DNA of 46,544 nt from Anaerolineales bacterium HSG24 (GTDB lineage Bacteria > Chloroflexota > Anaerolineae > 4572-78 > J111). The stretch is from contig JAUCGB010000021.1 in NCBI GenBank assembly GCA_030377895.1, positions 1-46,544 of the forward strand, read 5' to 3'. Of this stretch, positions 32,577-41,209 are shown piece by piece (positions within the stretch are counted from its first letter, which is position 1; every line of letters begins with the position of its first letter). The position numbers and the translations under genes are program-made. The notes below the pieces were generated by a model, which did not search any database, was not told the origin of the DNA, and saw only the letters and a list, made by a program, of their open reading frames with translations.

Positions 32577-33290
32577 ATGATAGATATTCACTCGCATATT
32601 TTGCCTGATGTTGATGACGGTGCGTTGGGTATGACCGAAACGCTGGCTATGGCGCGCATGTCTGTCGCTGATGGCGTGACCCACATGTTCGCCACACCGC
32701 ATCACATCCATTTCACCCCGTTACATCGTCAGGAGGTGATTGGGCGGGTCAAGCAGGTGCAAACTCAGCTTGACGCGGCCCACATACCCCTAACGGTTTT
32801 GCCGGGGCATGAGGTGCGGCTGTACGCTGGCACTTTGCACGATTGGGAGAATCAGATGGCTGGCCCGTTGGGGTACAGCCGATATATTTTGACCGAGCCA
32901 TCTTTTTACCATTACGACAGGTACACCAATGCCATTCTCTTTGAGTTCTTCAACCAAGGGTACACCCCCGTACTCGCCCATCCCGAACGGATTATCCCCA
33001 TCCAACAAAAATTATCGCTTATTGAACCAGTTTTAGCTCGAGGTGCATTAGTTCAGATTACGGCAAACAGCCTGACCAATCGTCCCACCTACGCCGCCCG
33101 CATCGTAGCCGAGGAGATGTTGCGTCAAGGCATGGTGCATATCATTGCCTCCGATGCCCATAATACCAGTTATCGCCGTCCCGGTCTGAGCATGGCGCGT
33201 GACCGAGCGGCTAGAATTGTCGGTGAAAAACAGGCAAATGCTATGGTGACAACGATACCGAAAGCTATTTTGAACGATGAGTTGGTGTGA
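32577..33290 (+). CDS. Tyrosine-protein phosphatase CpsB/CapC (PHP family)
   Basis: The 237-residue protein has the PHP metal-binding motifs MIDIHSHILPDVDDG at the start, then TPHHIH near 40, a GHEVRL block near 77, and ASDAHN near 200. Members of this class remove phosphate from the BY-kinase and so control chain length and export. It follows the kinase gene by 58 bases that include an AATTATGAAT/ATTCATAATT hairpin. No N-terminal signal. The kinase it would act on has lost the tyrosine cluster, which questions its target here. Confidence 0.92.
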   Translation: MIDIHSHILPDVDDGALGMTETLAMARMSVADGVTHMFATPHHIHFTPLHRQEVIGRVKQVQTQLDAAHIPLTVLPGHEVRLYAGTLHDWENQMAGPLGYSRYILTEPSFYHYDRYTNAILFEFFNQGYTPVLAHPERIIPIQQKLSLIEPVLARGALVQITANSLTNRPTYAARIVAEEMLRQGMVHIIASDAHNTSYRRPGLSMARDRAARIVGEKQANAMVTTIPKAILNDELV

Positions 33291-33328
33291 GACGTGGGAC
33301 GTATTGCGTATTCCAACATTTTCTGCTC

Positions 33329-33397
33329 GTGCCGGATATTCATCCGGCACGGCGTATGTCTCTGGCGGAGAGGGCGTTGCGGAGACATCTCCGCAAC
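33329..33397. repeat. Two adjacent palindromes upstream of the XisH remnant
   Basis: GTGCCGGATATTCATCCGGCAC (about 33329-33350) and GTTGCGGAGACATCTCCGCAAC (33376-33397) are perfect or nearly perfect 22-base palindromes. They end where the recognisable XisH sequence begins, so they probably replaced the front of that gene. Confidence 0.75.
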
Positions 33398-33406
33398 GAG
33401 CGGAAC

Positions 33407-33511
33407 ATCTTTCAAATTGAACTTGGGCAATTATTTTTAGAAGACAACTTTTTAAGTCTTATTGTTTTTGATGAAACAGAGGAGGTAATTACCAAATGGA
33501 TTCCCAATTAA
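33407..33511 (+). pseudogene. C-terminal remnant of an XisH-type gene
   Basis: The final 34 residues, from about FQIELGQLFLEDNFLSLIVF to TKWIPN, match the C-terminus of XisH (the fdxN-element excision controlling factor H). The rest, about 100 residues with the nuclease-like fold, is missing and is replaced by palindromic repeat DNA. The remnant overlaps the XisI start by 16 bases, as in intact xisH-xisI pairs, so the locus was once complete. Confidence 0.7.
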
Positions 33512-33831
33512 ACTATCGTCAAATTGTTAAAAATATCTTACAGGAATACGCTCAATACAAACCTGTTAATGTTGATGTTACATCAGCCTTATCCTTTGAT
33601 GATGAGCATGGACATTATGTGTTGCTCCATTTTGGATGGGATTACAAGAAATACTTAAACCATGTGGTGCTTCATTTACAAATTATCGGCGATAAAATTT
33701 GGATTCAAAATGATGAAACAGAAGAAGGTATTGCCACTGATTTGTTAGAACTAGGTGTCCCAAAAGAGCAGATTGTACTAGGATTTAAGCATCCCAATAT
33801 CCGACCGTATACGGAATTTGCAACAGTATGA
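33496..33831 (+). CDS. xisI: XisI-type protein
   Basis: The 111-residue protein matches XisI throughout: the start MDSQLNYRQIVKNIL, then HYVLLHFGWDYKKYLNHVVLHL, then IWIQNDETEEGIATDLLELG and the end FKHPNIRPYTEFA. XisH and XisI control excision of the fdxN element in Anabaena and occur widely as an accessory pair in cyanobacteria and Chloroflexota; the biochemical role is unclear, and a nuclease-immunity relation has been suggested. Here XisI is intact while its partner is broken. Confidence 0.88.
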   Translation: MDSQLNYRQIVKNILQEYAQYKPVNVDVTSALSFDDEHGHYVLLHFGWDYKKYLNHVVLHLQIIGDKIWIQNDETEEGIATDLLELGVPKEQIVLGFKHPNIRPYTEFATV

Positions 33832-33835
33832 AAGA

Positions 33836-33893
33836 AGCAGGGAAACACAGTTTCCCAGCAACTGCGTCCCCAAACAGATTTTGGGACGAGAGG
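33836..33893. repeat. Small palindromes downstream of xisI
   Basis: GGGAAACACAGTTTCCC and GTCCCCAAA...TTTTGGGAC form two short hairpins between xisI and the next gene. They match the general style of other palindromes in the window (for example CCAAACTCAGTTTGG at 26124). Confidence 0.5.
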
Positions 33894-33898
33894 ACGTG

Positions 33899-34222
33899 AT
33901 GCAACGAAATCATACATGGCCTATTGTTGTACAAGACCAAAAGGGACGTTATATATACCTGACCTCAGAGAGATGGGATCATGCGCTTGACCACCCCGGC
34001 ATGGATGAAGGGATACTTGAGCAACTATTAGAGACAATTCGTAAGGGTAGTCGCAAACAAGACAGGTATGATTCGGCCAAGTTTAAGTATATTTATAGGT
34101 TTGAGAATTTGCCGCTGGATTACACTCATGTTGTCGTTGTTGTCAAATTTGGTTGGCAGATGGAATCTCCCCAAACAGATAGCAACTTTGTTCTTACAGC
34201 TTATCTGGTTGAAAAATGGTGA
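33899..34222 (+). CDS. Small protein, possible toxin of a DUF2283 pair
   Basis: The 107-residue protein begins MQRNHTWPIVVQDQKGRYIY and carries HALDHPGMDEGILEQLLETI near the middle and TAYLVEKW at the end. I do not recognise a named family, but small His-containing proteins of this style are commonly encoded directly before DUF2283 genes. The ATG at 33899 has GAGAGG just upstream; the frame opens 27 codons earlier in repeat DNA. The next gene starts 4 bases after its stop, so they are coupled. Confidence 0.65.
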   Translation: MQRNHTWPIVVQDQKGRYIYLTSERWDHALDHPGMDEGILEQLLETIRKGSRKQDRYDSAKFKYIYRFENLPLDYTHVVVVVKFGWQMESPQTDSNFVLTAYLVEKW

Positions 34223-34226
34223 TAAA

Positions 34227-34595
34227 ATGAAATATATACATTATGATGCAGAAGGCGATATACTCTCTGTTACATTTACTGAAACTGAAGGGCAACTACA
34301 TACAGGTATTGAACTCTCAGATAATATCGTATTCTATTATAATCCTGAGACAAAAGAGGCCCTGGGATTACTGTTATTAAGTTATCAGGCCTTGCTCAAA
34401 GCGAGTACTCAGGCCCCGATTCCACTTGAAGGGTTGGCTGATGCGCCGGCCAAAGTACAGAAAATAGTTATACCTTTATTACAAACCGTTCCCACAATCA
34501 ATTTCTTTCAATTGGTAAATGTCCATGAAAAGAAATTTCCGACAAGTCGATTAAATCAAGTTTTTACACCAACCGTGTTGCAAGCGGTGGCATAG
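34227..34595 (+). CDS. DUF2283-type protein, possible antitoxin
   Basis: The first 60 residues match DUF2283: MKYIHYDAEGDILSVTFTET, then IELSDNIVFYYNPETKEALGL. A further 60 residues of unknown fold follow. DUF2283 proteins are often second in small two-gene operons with a DUF4258-like partner and have been proposed as antitoxins. The start at 34227 is fixed by coupling to the previous gene and by the family N-terminus; the frame opens 53 codons upstream in the other gene. Confidence 0.75.
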   Translation: MKYIHYDAEGDILSVTFTETEGQLHTGIELSDNIVFYYNPETKEALGLLLLSYQALLKASTQAPIPLEGLADAPAKVQKIVIPLLQTVPTINFFQLVNVHEKKFPTSRLNQVFTPTVLQAVA

Positions 34596-34704
34596 TTTGG
34601 AAACGAGCAATTTTTTTCCACGTGCCTAAAGGATATAATGAATATGCGAATATGCGAATACGACCTCCAATCTAAAATCGCAAATCCAAAAATGGAGCAA
34701 AAAA

Positions 34705-35778
34705 ATGAAAGGTTTGATTTTAAGTGGTGGTAAGGGCACACGCCTTTACCCGTTGACATATACCAGTGCCAAGCAGTTGATTCCCATCGCCAATAAACCG
34801 GTGTTGGTGCGAGTGATTGAAGCGATTCGGGATGCAGGCATTACCGACATCGGGATTGTGGTCGGGGATACAGCTACCGATATTGAACGAGCCATCGGTG
34901 ATGGTTCTAAATGGGATGTGCAAGTAACGTATATCCCGCAAGATGCGCCGTTAGGCTTGGCCCATGCGGTCAAAATTTCACAAGAGTTTTTGGGCGATGA
35001 TCGATTTGTCATGTTCTTGGGTGATAATGTCATTCAAGGGGGGATTAGTCCGCTTATTGCCCAGTTTGCTGATAGTGATTACAATTCCCAAATCGTACTG
35101 ACCAATGTTGACCAACCGGAGCAGTACGGAGTGGCTCAATTAGGGTCGGATGGTCGGATTGTGCGCCTCATCGAAAAGCCAAAAGACCCACCAAGTAATT
35201 TGGCCTTAGTCGGGATTTACATGTTCGATGCTAACATCTTTAAGGCAGTTCATGCCATTACCCCCAGTTGGCGGGGTGAGTTGGAGATTACCGATGCGAT
35301 TCAATGGCTGGTTGAGCATGATTACAACGTTCATCCATACATCCATCAAGGCTGGTGGATTGACACCGGACGACCCGGCGACATGCTCGAAGCAAACAGC
35401 CTCGCTTTAGAGGAGTTGACTCCAAAAAACGATGGCTACATCGACCGTGACAGCGAGGTGGATAGTCGGGTGACGGTTGAAAAAGGAGCCGAGATCATCA
35501 ACAGTGTGGTGCGTGGCCCAGCGATTATCGGTCGCGATACACGGCTGGTCAACGCTTATGTTGGCCCATTCACCAGCATCTATCACCATTGCCTGATTGA
35601 AAATGCTGAGATTTCTCGCTCTATTGTGCTAGAAAATAGCCAAATTCGGAACGTTAATCGCCGCATTGAAGACAGTTTGATTGGACGGCATGTGGTTGTG
35701 CATCGCTCTCCGATTCGCCCGCGAGCCTACAAACTTACCTTGGGTGACAACTCGCGGATTGGCCTGTTGAATGAATAA
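34705..35778 (+). CDS. Glucose-1-phosphate thymidylyltransferase-like nucleotidyltransferase (long form)
   Basis: The enzyme activates a sugar-1-phosphate to a dTDP or UDP sugar for surface-polymer synthesis. The 357 residues begin with the signature MKGLILSGGKGTRLYPLTYT, with the sugar-binding IEKPKDPPSNLA and GWWIDTGRPGD blocks, and end with a left-handed beta-helix part (about 240-345). This long form is common in archaea, actinobacteria and Chloroflexota and is related to RmlA. The ATG has GGAG upstream. The rest of the rml pathway is not in the window. Confidence 0.92.
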   Translation: MKGLILSGGKGTRLYPLTYTSAKQLIPIANKPVLVRVIEAIRDAGITDIGIVVGDTATDIERAIGDGSKWDVQVTYIPQDAPLGLAHAVKISQEFLGDDRFVMFLGDNVIQGGISPLIAQFADSDYNSQIVLTNVDQPEQYGVAQLGSDGRIVRLIEKPKDPPSNLALVGIYMFDANIFKAVHAITPSWRGELEITDAIQWLVEHDYNVHPYIHQGWWIDTGRPGDMLEANSLALEELTPKNDGYIDRDSEVDSRVTVEKGAEIINSVVRGPAIIGRDTRLVNAYVGPFTSIYHHCLIENAEISRSIVLENSQIRNVNRRIEDSLIGRHVVVHRSPIRPRAYKLTLGDNSRIGLLNE

Positions 35779-35803
35779 TGGAATGAAAAATGAAGAATGA
35801 AGA

Positions 35804-37525
35804 ATGAACTACCGTTACATCGATCAAGCAAAAAAAATCGTGCGCCAAGAAGAGGGTGCGGTCATAAAAAACTGGGGAGGCAAACTGCCGGTGGCACTCG
35901 TTTGGCCCAACAGCTACCGAGTCGGCATGAGCAGTTTGGCCTTGCACATTCTTTATCGGCTGTTTAATGATGAGCCGGATGTGCTGTGTGAGCGGGTCTT
36001 CTTCGGTTATCAGCAACCTCCTCACCGTGATGAGCCGATTATTTCCCTAGAATCACAACGTCCCTTGGAGGAGTTCGCGGCGATTGCCGTTACCGTTTCT
36101 TATGAGATAGATTATTTCAACATTGTGCATATCTTGAAACGGGCCGGATTTCCTCCTTTGGCTGCTGATCGTGATTCTAGTTGGCCGATGTTGATTGCTG
36201 GTGGCCCGGCTGTTTACACTAACCCTGAACCGTTGGCAGATATCTTCGATGCGTTTGCCATTGGGGAGGCAGAAGTGATTGTGCCTCCCTTAATTGATGT
36301 TTTGTGGGGGATTAGTGACGCGCCTCGGTTGGAGGCTTACGAACGATTGGCCCAAATCGAGGGGTTGTATGTACCGGCCATCAGCCAAGCGTCGGTACAA
36401 CGGGTCTGGGTTAAGAATGTGGAAACTCGACCGACCGTCACCCAAATCTACACGCCCAACACCGAGTTTGGGAATCGTACCTTGATTGAGATTGCGCGGG
36501 GATGTGGGCGAGGCTGTCGTTTTTGTTTAGCCGGATATCTCTATCGACCTATGCGGGAACTGCATTTGGATGCGGTTTTGGGCGTGGCTCGACATGGCCT
36601 CAAACATCATGATCGTATCGGATTGGTCAGCGCGGCGGTCAGTGACCATAGCTGGATTGATGAGATTGCCATCGAACTGCGGAAGTTGGGGGCGCGCCTA
36701 ACCGCCTCCTCTATGCGGGTCGATCCGATTAGCGAGCCGTTAATCAAAGGGTTGGCTGAAAGTGGTAATCAAAATTTGACCATTGCTCCCGAAGCGGGCA
36801 GTATTCGTATGCGAAAATTCATCAATAAATCTCAATCTGATGCCCAAATTCTGCATGCCGTCGAGTTAGCGGCCAAATATAAGTTTCCCCAAATCAAGAT
36901 GTATTTCATGGTCGGTCAACCGAGTGAGCAGGAAGAGGATGTGGAAGCGATTGCAGATTTAGTGTTGCGGGCGCGTCAAATATTTCCGCGTAACATGGCT
37001 ATGAACGCCACGCCCTACGTCCCCAAAGCGCAGACCACCTTTCAATGGATGGCCATGCATTCGATTGAAACGTTGGAGCGGCGGATTAAATACCTGCAAA
37101 AACGGCTCAGTCCACATGGGATTACGGTGCGGAGTGATAGCCCGTTATGGGCCGCGGTTGAGGGGACATTGGCTCGCGGGGATCGGCGGTTGGGGCGAGT
37201 GTTGTTACGCATGAAGAAGACCAATCTGCGCGAGTGGCATAAAGCCTTAGTGGCTGAGGGGTTAAGCCAAGATGATTTTCTTCGGGAGCGCGCTCAAGAT
37301 GAGCCGCTACCGTGGGATGTGGTTAATATAGGCGTATCCAAAGCCTTTTTTAGTTGGGATTTACGCCGCGCCCATCGGCTTGACATGACTCAGGCTTGTC
37401 CACCGGCCGGTTGTTTGAAATGTAGTGCCTGTGATAAAGAGTGGGCTTTTCGTGAAAACCATAAAGAGGCTCTTGGCCCTAACATGGGGGCTTACGCTAA
37501 TAATTTTATCCCCTTAGTGGAGTAA
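35804..37525 (+). CDS. B12-binding-type radical SAM protein (TIGR03960-type)
   Basis: The 573-residue protein has a Rossmann/B12-like N-terminal part (VALVWPNSYRVGMSSLALHI at about 28-47) and a radical SAM core with the 4Fe-4S motif CGRGCRFC near residue 235, then SAAVSDHSWI and SSMRVDPI blocks. It ends with two Cys-rich motifs (CPPAGCLKCSACD near 530) that may bind a second cluster. The family acts on an unknown substrate together with the DUF2344 protein, which is encoded at 20710 and not beside it. The leader before the ATG is built of AATGAAGA repeats without a clear ribosome site. Confidence 0.9.
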   Translation: MNYRYIDQAKKIVRQEEGAVIKNWGGKLPVALVWPNSYRVGMSSLALHILYRLFNDEPDVLCERVFFGYQQPPHRDEPIISLESQRPLEEFAAIAVTVSYEIDYFNIVHILKRAGFPPLAADRDSSWPMLIAGGPAVYTNPEPLADIFDAFAIGEAEVIVPPLIDVLWGISDAPRLEAYERLAQIEGLYVPAISQASVQRVWVKNVETRPTVTQIYTPNTEFGNRTLIEIARGCGRGCRFCLAGYLYRPMRELHLDAVLGVARHGLKHHDRIGLVSAAVSDHSWIDEIAIELRKLGARLTASSMRVDPISEPLIKGLAESGNQNLTIAPEAGSIRMRKFINKSQSDAQILHAVELAAKYKFPQIKMYFMVGQPSEQEEDVEAIADLVLRARQIFPRNMAMNATPYVPKAQTTFQWMAMHSIETLERRIKYLQKRLSPHGITVRSDSPLWAAVEGTLARGDRRLGRVLLRMKKTNLREWHKALVAEGLSQDDFLRERAQDEPLPWDVVNIGVSKAFFSWDLRRAHRLDMTQACPPAGCLKCSACDKEWAFRENHKEALGPNMGAYANNFIPLVE

Positions 37526-37607
37526 TAACTGTATTTGTGATTTGATAATAGGATGATGTGGGGAGACCTGTAGCACAAGCTGAAGTCTATGCTACAGATT
37601 CGGCAAA

Positions 37608-37645
37608 TAAAAACAGCGACTTGAATAACTCAAGTCGCTGTTTTA
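37608..37645. terminator. Bidirectional terminator between radical SAM and roadblock genes
   Basis: AAAACAGCGACTTGA and TCAAGTCGCTGTTTT are complementary over 15 bases around a 5-base loop, with A- and T-runs on the two flanks. It sits between the convergent genes ending at 37525 (plus) and 37671 (minus). Confidence 0.9.
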
Positions 37646-37670
37646 GCTTACAACGTAATAATGGTTGGTG

Positions 37671-38042
37671 TTAGACCAATTGGGACAGGTCTTCAACCGC
37701 TCGTTTCATATCGAGGAAGATTAGCCCTAGTTTCGCGCCACTACGGGCCATTGCGGTCAACACCGCTTCTTCTCCGACTGACATCAGGATAACATAGCCC
37801 GCGTCTCCGCGAATGTAAACCTGGTCCAGTATTCCTCGGCTTAACTCACTAGCGATTCGTTCACCCAGTGAAATCATAGCAGCAGACATCGCTGATACGC
37901 GATCTTCTTCAACATCTGCTGGCAGTGAGGATGCCATGATCAGACCGTCAACACTAACTACTGCTGAAGCTTCAATATCAGCTGTCCCGGATTGTAGGTC
38001 TCTAAGTCGAGAAATCATTTGTTCTGTTCGTGATTTTGCCAT
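37671..38042 (-). CDS. Roadblock/LC7-domain protein
   Basis: The 123-residue protein matches Roadblock/LC7 (MglB-like): MISRLRDLQSGTADIEASAVVSVDGLIMASSLP, then the AMSAAMISLGERIASELSRG helix and QVYIRGDAGYVILMSVGEEAVLTAMA. Such proteins act as regulators or GAPs of small GTPases in polarity and motility, usually as dimers. No small GTPase gene is nearby in the window. It ends 25 bases from the terminator and has a long AT-rich upstream region. Confidence 0.92.
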   Translation of the reverse strand: MAKSRTEQMISRLRDLQSGTADIEASAVVSVDGLIMASSLPADVEEDRVSAMSAAMISLGERIASELSRGILDQVYIRGDAGYVILMSVGEEAVLTAMARSGAKLGLIFLDMKRAVEDLSQLV

Positions 38043-38662
38043 CTTTTTACTCCCCTTGTGTAGTCAAAAAGTTTTGTAACTGTCCTAATCGGAAATTTTT
38101 AAGACGAAATAAGGACTCATGGTATTAATATAAACAAATTTATTATGTAAACTGAGCCAAACCCCAGTTTACTATCTAGGATAATAGCACAACTAAAAAG
38201 CAATGTCAATCTTCTATTTTAACATTTAGCAATTTTTTGGCTTGTTCAATAAAAATGTGGAATGGGGTAAATTGCATGAAAACAAGTTTTTTTACATGTG
38301 CCGTCCCTGTTTTATAAGAAACTATCGGCTGTTACATTATATTGTCCCTTTTTTAGCGTAACTACTTATTAGAGGTTTGTTTAGGTTTGCCTTTTTTCTG
38401 TTTTACTAACTTAAAATTAGGCATAACTTTAATGTTCAGGTGTTTTAGGGGGTTTTAAAATTAAGCATGTAAATCGAATTAAATAAGTTGCGCGTTTCGC
38501 CTTCGACAAGACTTCGGCGTGAGCTTAGTCGAAGGCGGGGGTAGTCCTGCACAAGTAGTGTAGGCAAAGCAAGCTTTGCACTCCGGATTTCCCCCTCACT
38601 ATATCTGCACCAATTATTCAGACTAAATTTTTTGTCGGGTACTAAATCCTCTCATTCTCCTC
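38043..38662. other. Gene-free AT-rich stretch with partial R2 and R3 ends
   Basis: From 38043 to about 38460 I see only AT-rich DNA without a supported gene; the roadblock promoter should lie here. At 38472-38549 there is an R2 copy f (left end AATTAAATAAGTTGCG and the CGCCTTCGACAAG.../...GTCGAAGGC arm), followed by a GTAGTCCTGCACAAGTAGTG unit shared with about 26213. A lone R3 end (TTTGTCGGGTA) is at about 38631-38642. Confidence 0.55.
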
Positions 38663-41062
38663 TCATTCCACCTGAAAAAGACCTGTTTCAGCATCACCTC
38701 CAGTTTGCCGTTCAAATTTGATTCTGTATAAATCGGTTTCTAAGCCAGCCAAAAATAAGTCATACTGCGCCCGCACAATCTCAGTCGGTTGCCATACTGT
38801 GGGGGGATAATCAACCCCGGCAATAGGGACAGACTGTTGAATCGGCGTGGCGCGTCCCAAGCGGTCAACGACTTGCAATGTTAACTCATTCGAGAGGCCC
38901 GAAACTTGATCCCATGTTTGATTCCGTTGCCAATAGGCAACCAACCGAATCGGGTCACCACTATGAATCGGCGTGTCGGGCGTGGAGCGATGTCCAACCT
39001 TGTACAGGTCATATCCCATCAATGTCACGTTCTCGATAGATTGAGTGGTATAATGTTGGATATTATAAGCTTCGATGGGTAGGGCTAACGTGGTTGGGGC
39101 AATCGTAACATCGTTCAACTCAACAAAGTTAGTCGTCATGTCGCCATGCTCATTCAAAATCGGCAATCGTTCTCCGGTCTGAGAATCATACAGCCCGATA
39201 ATTAACTGATGCTGACCGGGCGGTGTACCCGGTTCGATGAAGATGCCAAGGGTATCGGTTAGCAATTCATTGACCGACCATTGAGTAGTTGGTAATTTTG
39301 GGGATGCGTCCCTTTGCCCGACCAGATGATTCCTGTTGTCCAACAGTTGCCCAAAAATGGTGTAGTTTTGGGCAAGGGGCATGCCAGTCTGCCAGATCAG
39401 TTGAAGCTGCAAAATATCAGCGGGGGTGACGGTTCGGTCAACCAAACTATATTTGAGCAGGCTAATATCCCCGAACTGCTGACCAACCTCAATCCAGCTA
39501 CATTCTGCATCGATCCGATTCGTGCAGTCAGCCTGATTCCTAATTTGATTACCATAAGTGACCAATCGAACATTGCCATACCACTGATCCGTCGCTTTGA
39601 ACAAATTTTCATCTAGCCAACCCTCAATTAGGCCATGTGGATCAGCCTGTTGAGTGGCCCAATAGACGGCGTAGATTTTGGTTGCTTGCGCTGTAATCTG
39701 CTGGAGTTCGGTGATGGTGGCTTGCTTATCCAAGGGGCGTTGGCGGGGCAGGGGGTAGACGATAGACGTTTTGGTGGGGTTAGCCCTATTTTGATAATAA
39801 TAATAGTTAAATACATCCTGCTGACCCTCAGCATTGAGGATAATCGCGTCTCTTTTACCCTGAACAGCCTTGATAAAGTTGACGATGCCTCGATAGTTGT
39901 CGCGGGCGTAGGCGGGGTTGGTCTGATAATGGGTTAGCGAGACGAGGGAACTGGTCAGCAACATCATCAAAAAAAGGGCTTGTACGGGGCGCGGTAAAGC
40001 GGCGATGGTTACGGCCAATAATAGGGTCAAAGGTGGCGTGGCAATCAGCAGAAACTTGAGGAACGCGGGGCTAAATATCAGCAGGGTGACGCTAATCGGA
40101 AGTATCAGCCAAATCAGAAGTAAAAACATGGTGGTTTGGACACGGATAAACGCTGATTCGCACGGATTTTCTGCATGCAAATTAGCTGTTGCTCGATAAA
40201 TTGACAAAATTTTGATTAATGGTATCGCTATGCTGACACTCAAAATCAGCATGGCGATTATTTTGGTTTCGTAGGGCCATGATAGGCCAAATATGAGGGT
40301 GGTTGCCACTGTGCCGATCATGTCGTTCAGGGGGATGACAGATTTTTCGGAGGGCCAACTAGTCAGTTGTCGCCATGCAATCGGAAGCCAAGGGAGATAG
40401 AGCAGAATCGGAATCAGATGAAGCAGGGCGACATTGATGAGGGCACGATACCATGTTGCGGGTCTGTTACAGATTAGCTCAAACAAAAAGAACAGGCCGA
40501 CGACTACTAGAATTAGGGGGTAGGCGTAATGGGTGTATAGGCCCGCGCTAACGACGGTCAGGTAGCCGATGAGGTACGGGGAGGTGGCGAGGGTTAGCTT
40601 TGAGCCGTAGATTGTTTCGTGTAGACATGACAATAAAAAAACAGTGAGCGTACTCAGCACCGCTAACAACATGTACATGCGGACTTCTTGGCTGTAGTGG
40701 ATTTGCAGGGGCGACAGTGCGCTGATAGAGGTGGCGATGAGGGCTATTCGTGGCGTTAATAATCGTCGGCCTAACAAATAGGTCAGGTAGACCAAGGCAA
40801 TACCCAACATGGCTGAGAGGGCGCGCAGGCCGATTTCGGTTGTTCCAAATATGGCTGTGCAAAGTTTTAACAGCCAATAGTAAAACGGGGGGTGAATATC
40901 GTAGGCGGTGCGTTGGGCGATGTCGCTATAGCCATGTTTGATGAGGGCTACGCTGTTCCCCTCGTCTGACCAGAGTGATTGTCCGGCGAGATTGTAAAAT
41001 CGCATGCCGGTGGCGAGTAGAAGGAGTAGAAAAAGGGATATATTTTGTTTGCTTATCGCCAT
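38663..41062 (-). CDS. GT39-like membrane glycosyltransferase
   Basis: The 799-residue protein has a long multi-span N-terminal half (about 11 hydrophobic segments in residues 1-390) and a soluble C-terminal part (about 450-799). The catalytic-type FYNLAGQSLWSDEGNS near 22-37 and YDIHPPFYYWLL near 54-65 are the marks of the dolichol/polyprenyl-phosphate-dependent GT39/ArnT-like family. It would move sugars from a lipid carrier onto an outside acceptor. The stretch AENPCESAFIRVQTT (about 300-315) is encoded by a unit of the ACACGGATAAACGC intergenic repeat. The extra C-terminal domain of about 350 residues has no clear match. Confidence 0.85.
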   Translation of the reverse strand: MAISKQNISLFLLLLLATGMRFYNLAGQSLWSDEGNSVALIKHGYSDIAQRTAYDIHPPFYYWLLKLCTAIFGTTEIGLRALSAMLGIALVYLTYLLGRRLLTPRIALIATSISALSPLQIHYSQEVRMYMLLAVLSTLTVFLLSCLHETIYGSKLTLATSPYLIGYLTVVSAGLYTHYAYPLILVVVGLFFLFELICNRPATWYRALINVALLHLIPILLYLPWLPIAWRQLTSWPSEKSVIPLNDMIGTVATTLIFGLSWPYETKIIAMLILSVSIAIPLIKILSIYRATANLHAENPCESAFIRVQTTMFLLLIWLILPISVTLLIFSPAFLKFLLIATPPLTLLLAVTIAALPRPVQALFLMMLLTSSLVSLTHYQTNPAYARDNYRGIVNFIKAVQGKRDAIILNAEGQQDVFNYYYYQNRANPTKTSIVYPLPRQRPLDKQATITELQQITAQATKIYAVYWATQQADPHGLIEGWLDENLFKATDQWYGNVRLVTYGNQIRNQADCTNRIDAECSWIEVGQQFGDISLLKYSLVDRTVTPADILQLQLIWQTGMPLAQNYTIFGQLLDNRNHLVGQRDASPKLPTTQWSVNELLTDTLGIFIEPGTPPGQHQLIIGLYDSQTGERLPILNEHGDMTTNFVELNDVTIAPTTLALPIEAYNIQHYTTQSIENVTLMGYDLYKVGHRSTPDTPIHSGDPIRLVAYWQRNQTWDQVSGLSNELTLQVVDRLGRATPIQQSVPIAGVDYPPTVWQPTEIVRAQYDLFLAGLETDLYRIKFERQTGGDAETGLFQVE
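40132..40175. repeat. ACACGGATAAACGC repeat inside the glycosyltransferase gene
   Basis: GGACACGGATAAACGCTGATTCGCACGGATTTTCTG matches in style and partly in sequence the hairpin repeat at 3611-3680 (GGACACGGATAAACGCGGATAAAC...). It is in frame and adds about 12 residues to a loop of the protein. Confidence 0.6.
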
Positions 41063-41104
41063 GACGACCTCTTGTTATAGTTCACCAGAAAAGTTTTGGC
41101 CGCT

Positions 41105-41209
41105 AGTCATCCGATGACTAAATGGGATAGAATTAATCTGGACATCTATTATCAACCTGAAATTAAGAGCCTATTCTACTCGACCTCATATTATCCAACA
41201 AGCTCAAAC
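41105..41209. other. Short gene-free stretch with a palindrome
   Basis: The upstream region of the glycosyltransferase gene holds one AGTCATCCGATGACT palindrome (41105-41119), like the pair at 13546-13578, and then R3 copy C. No gene or clear promoter was recognised. Confidence 0.45.
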
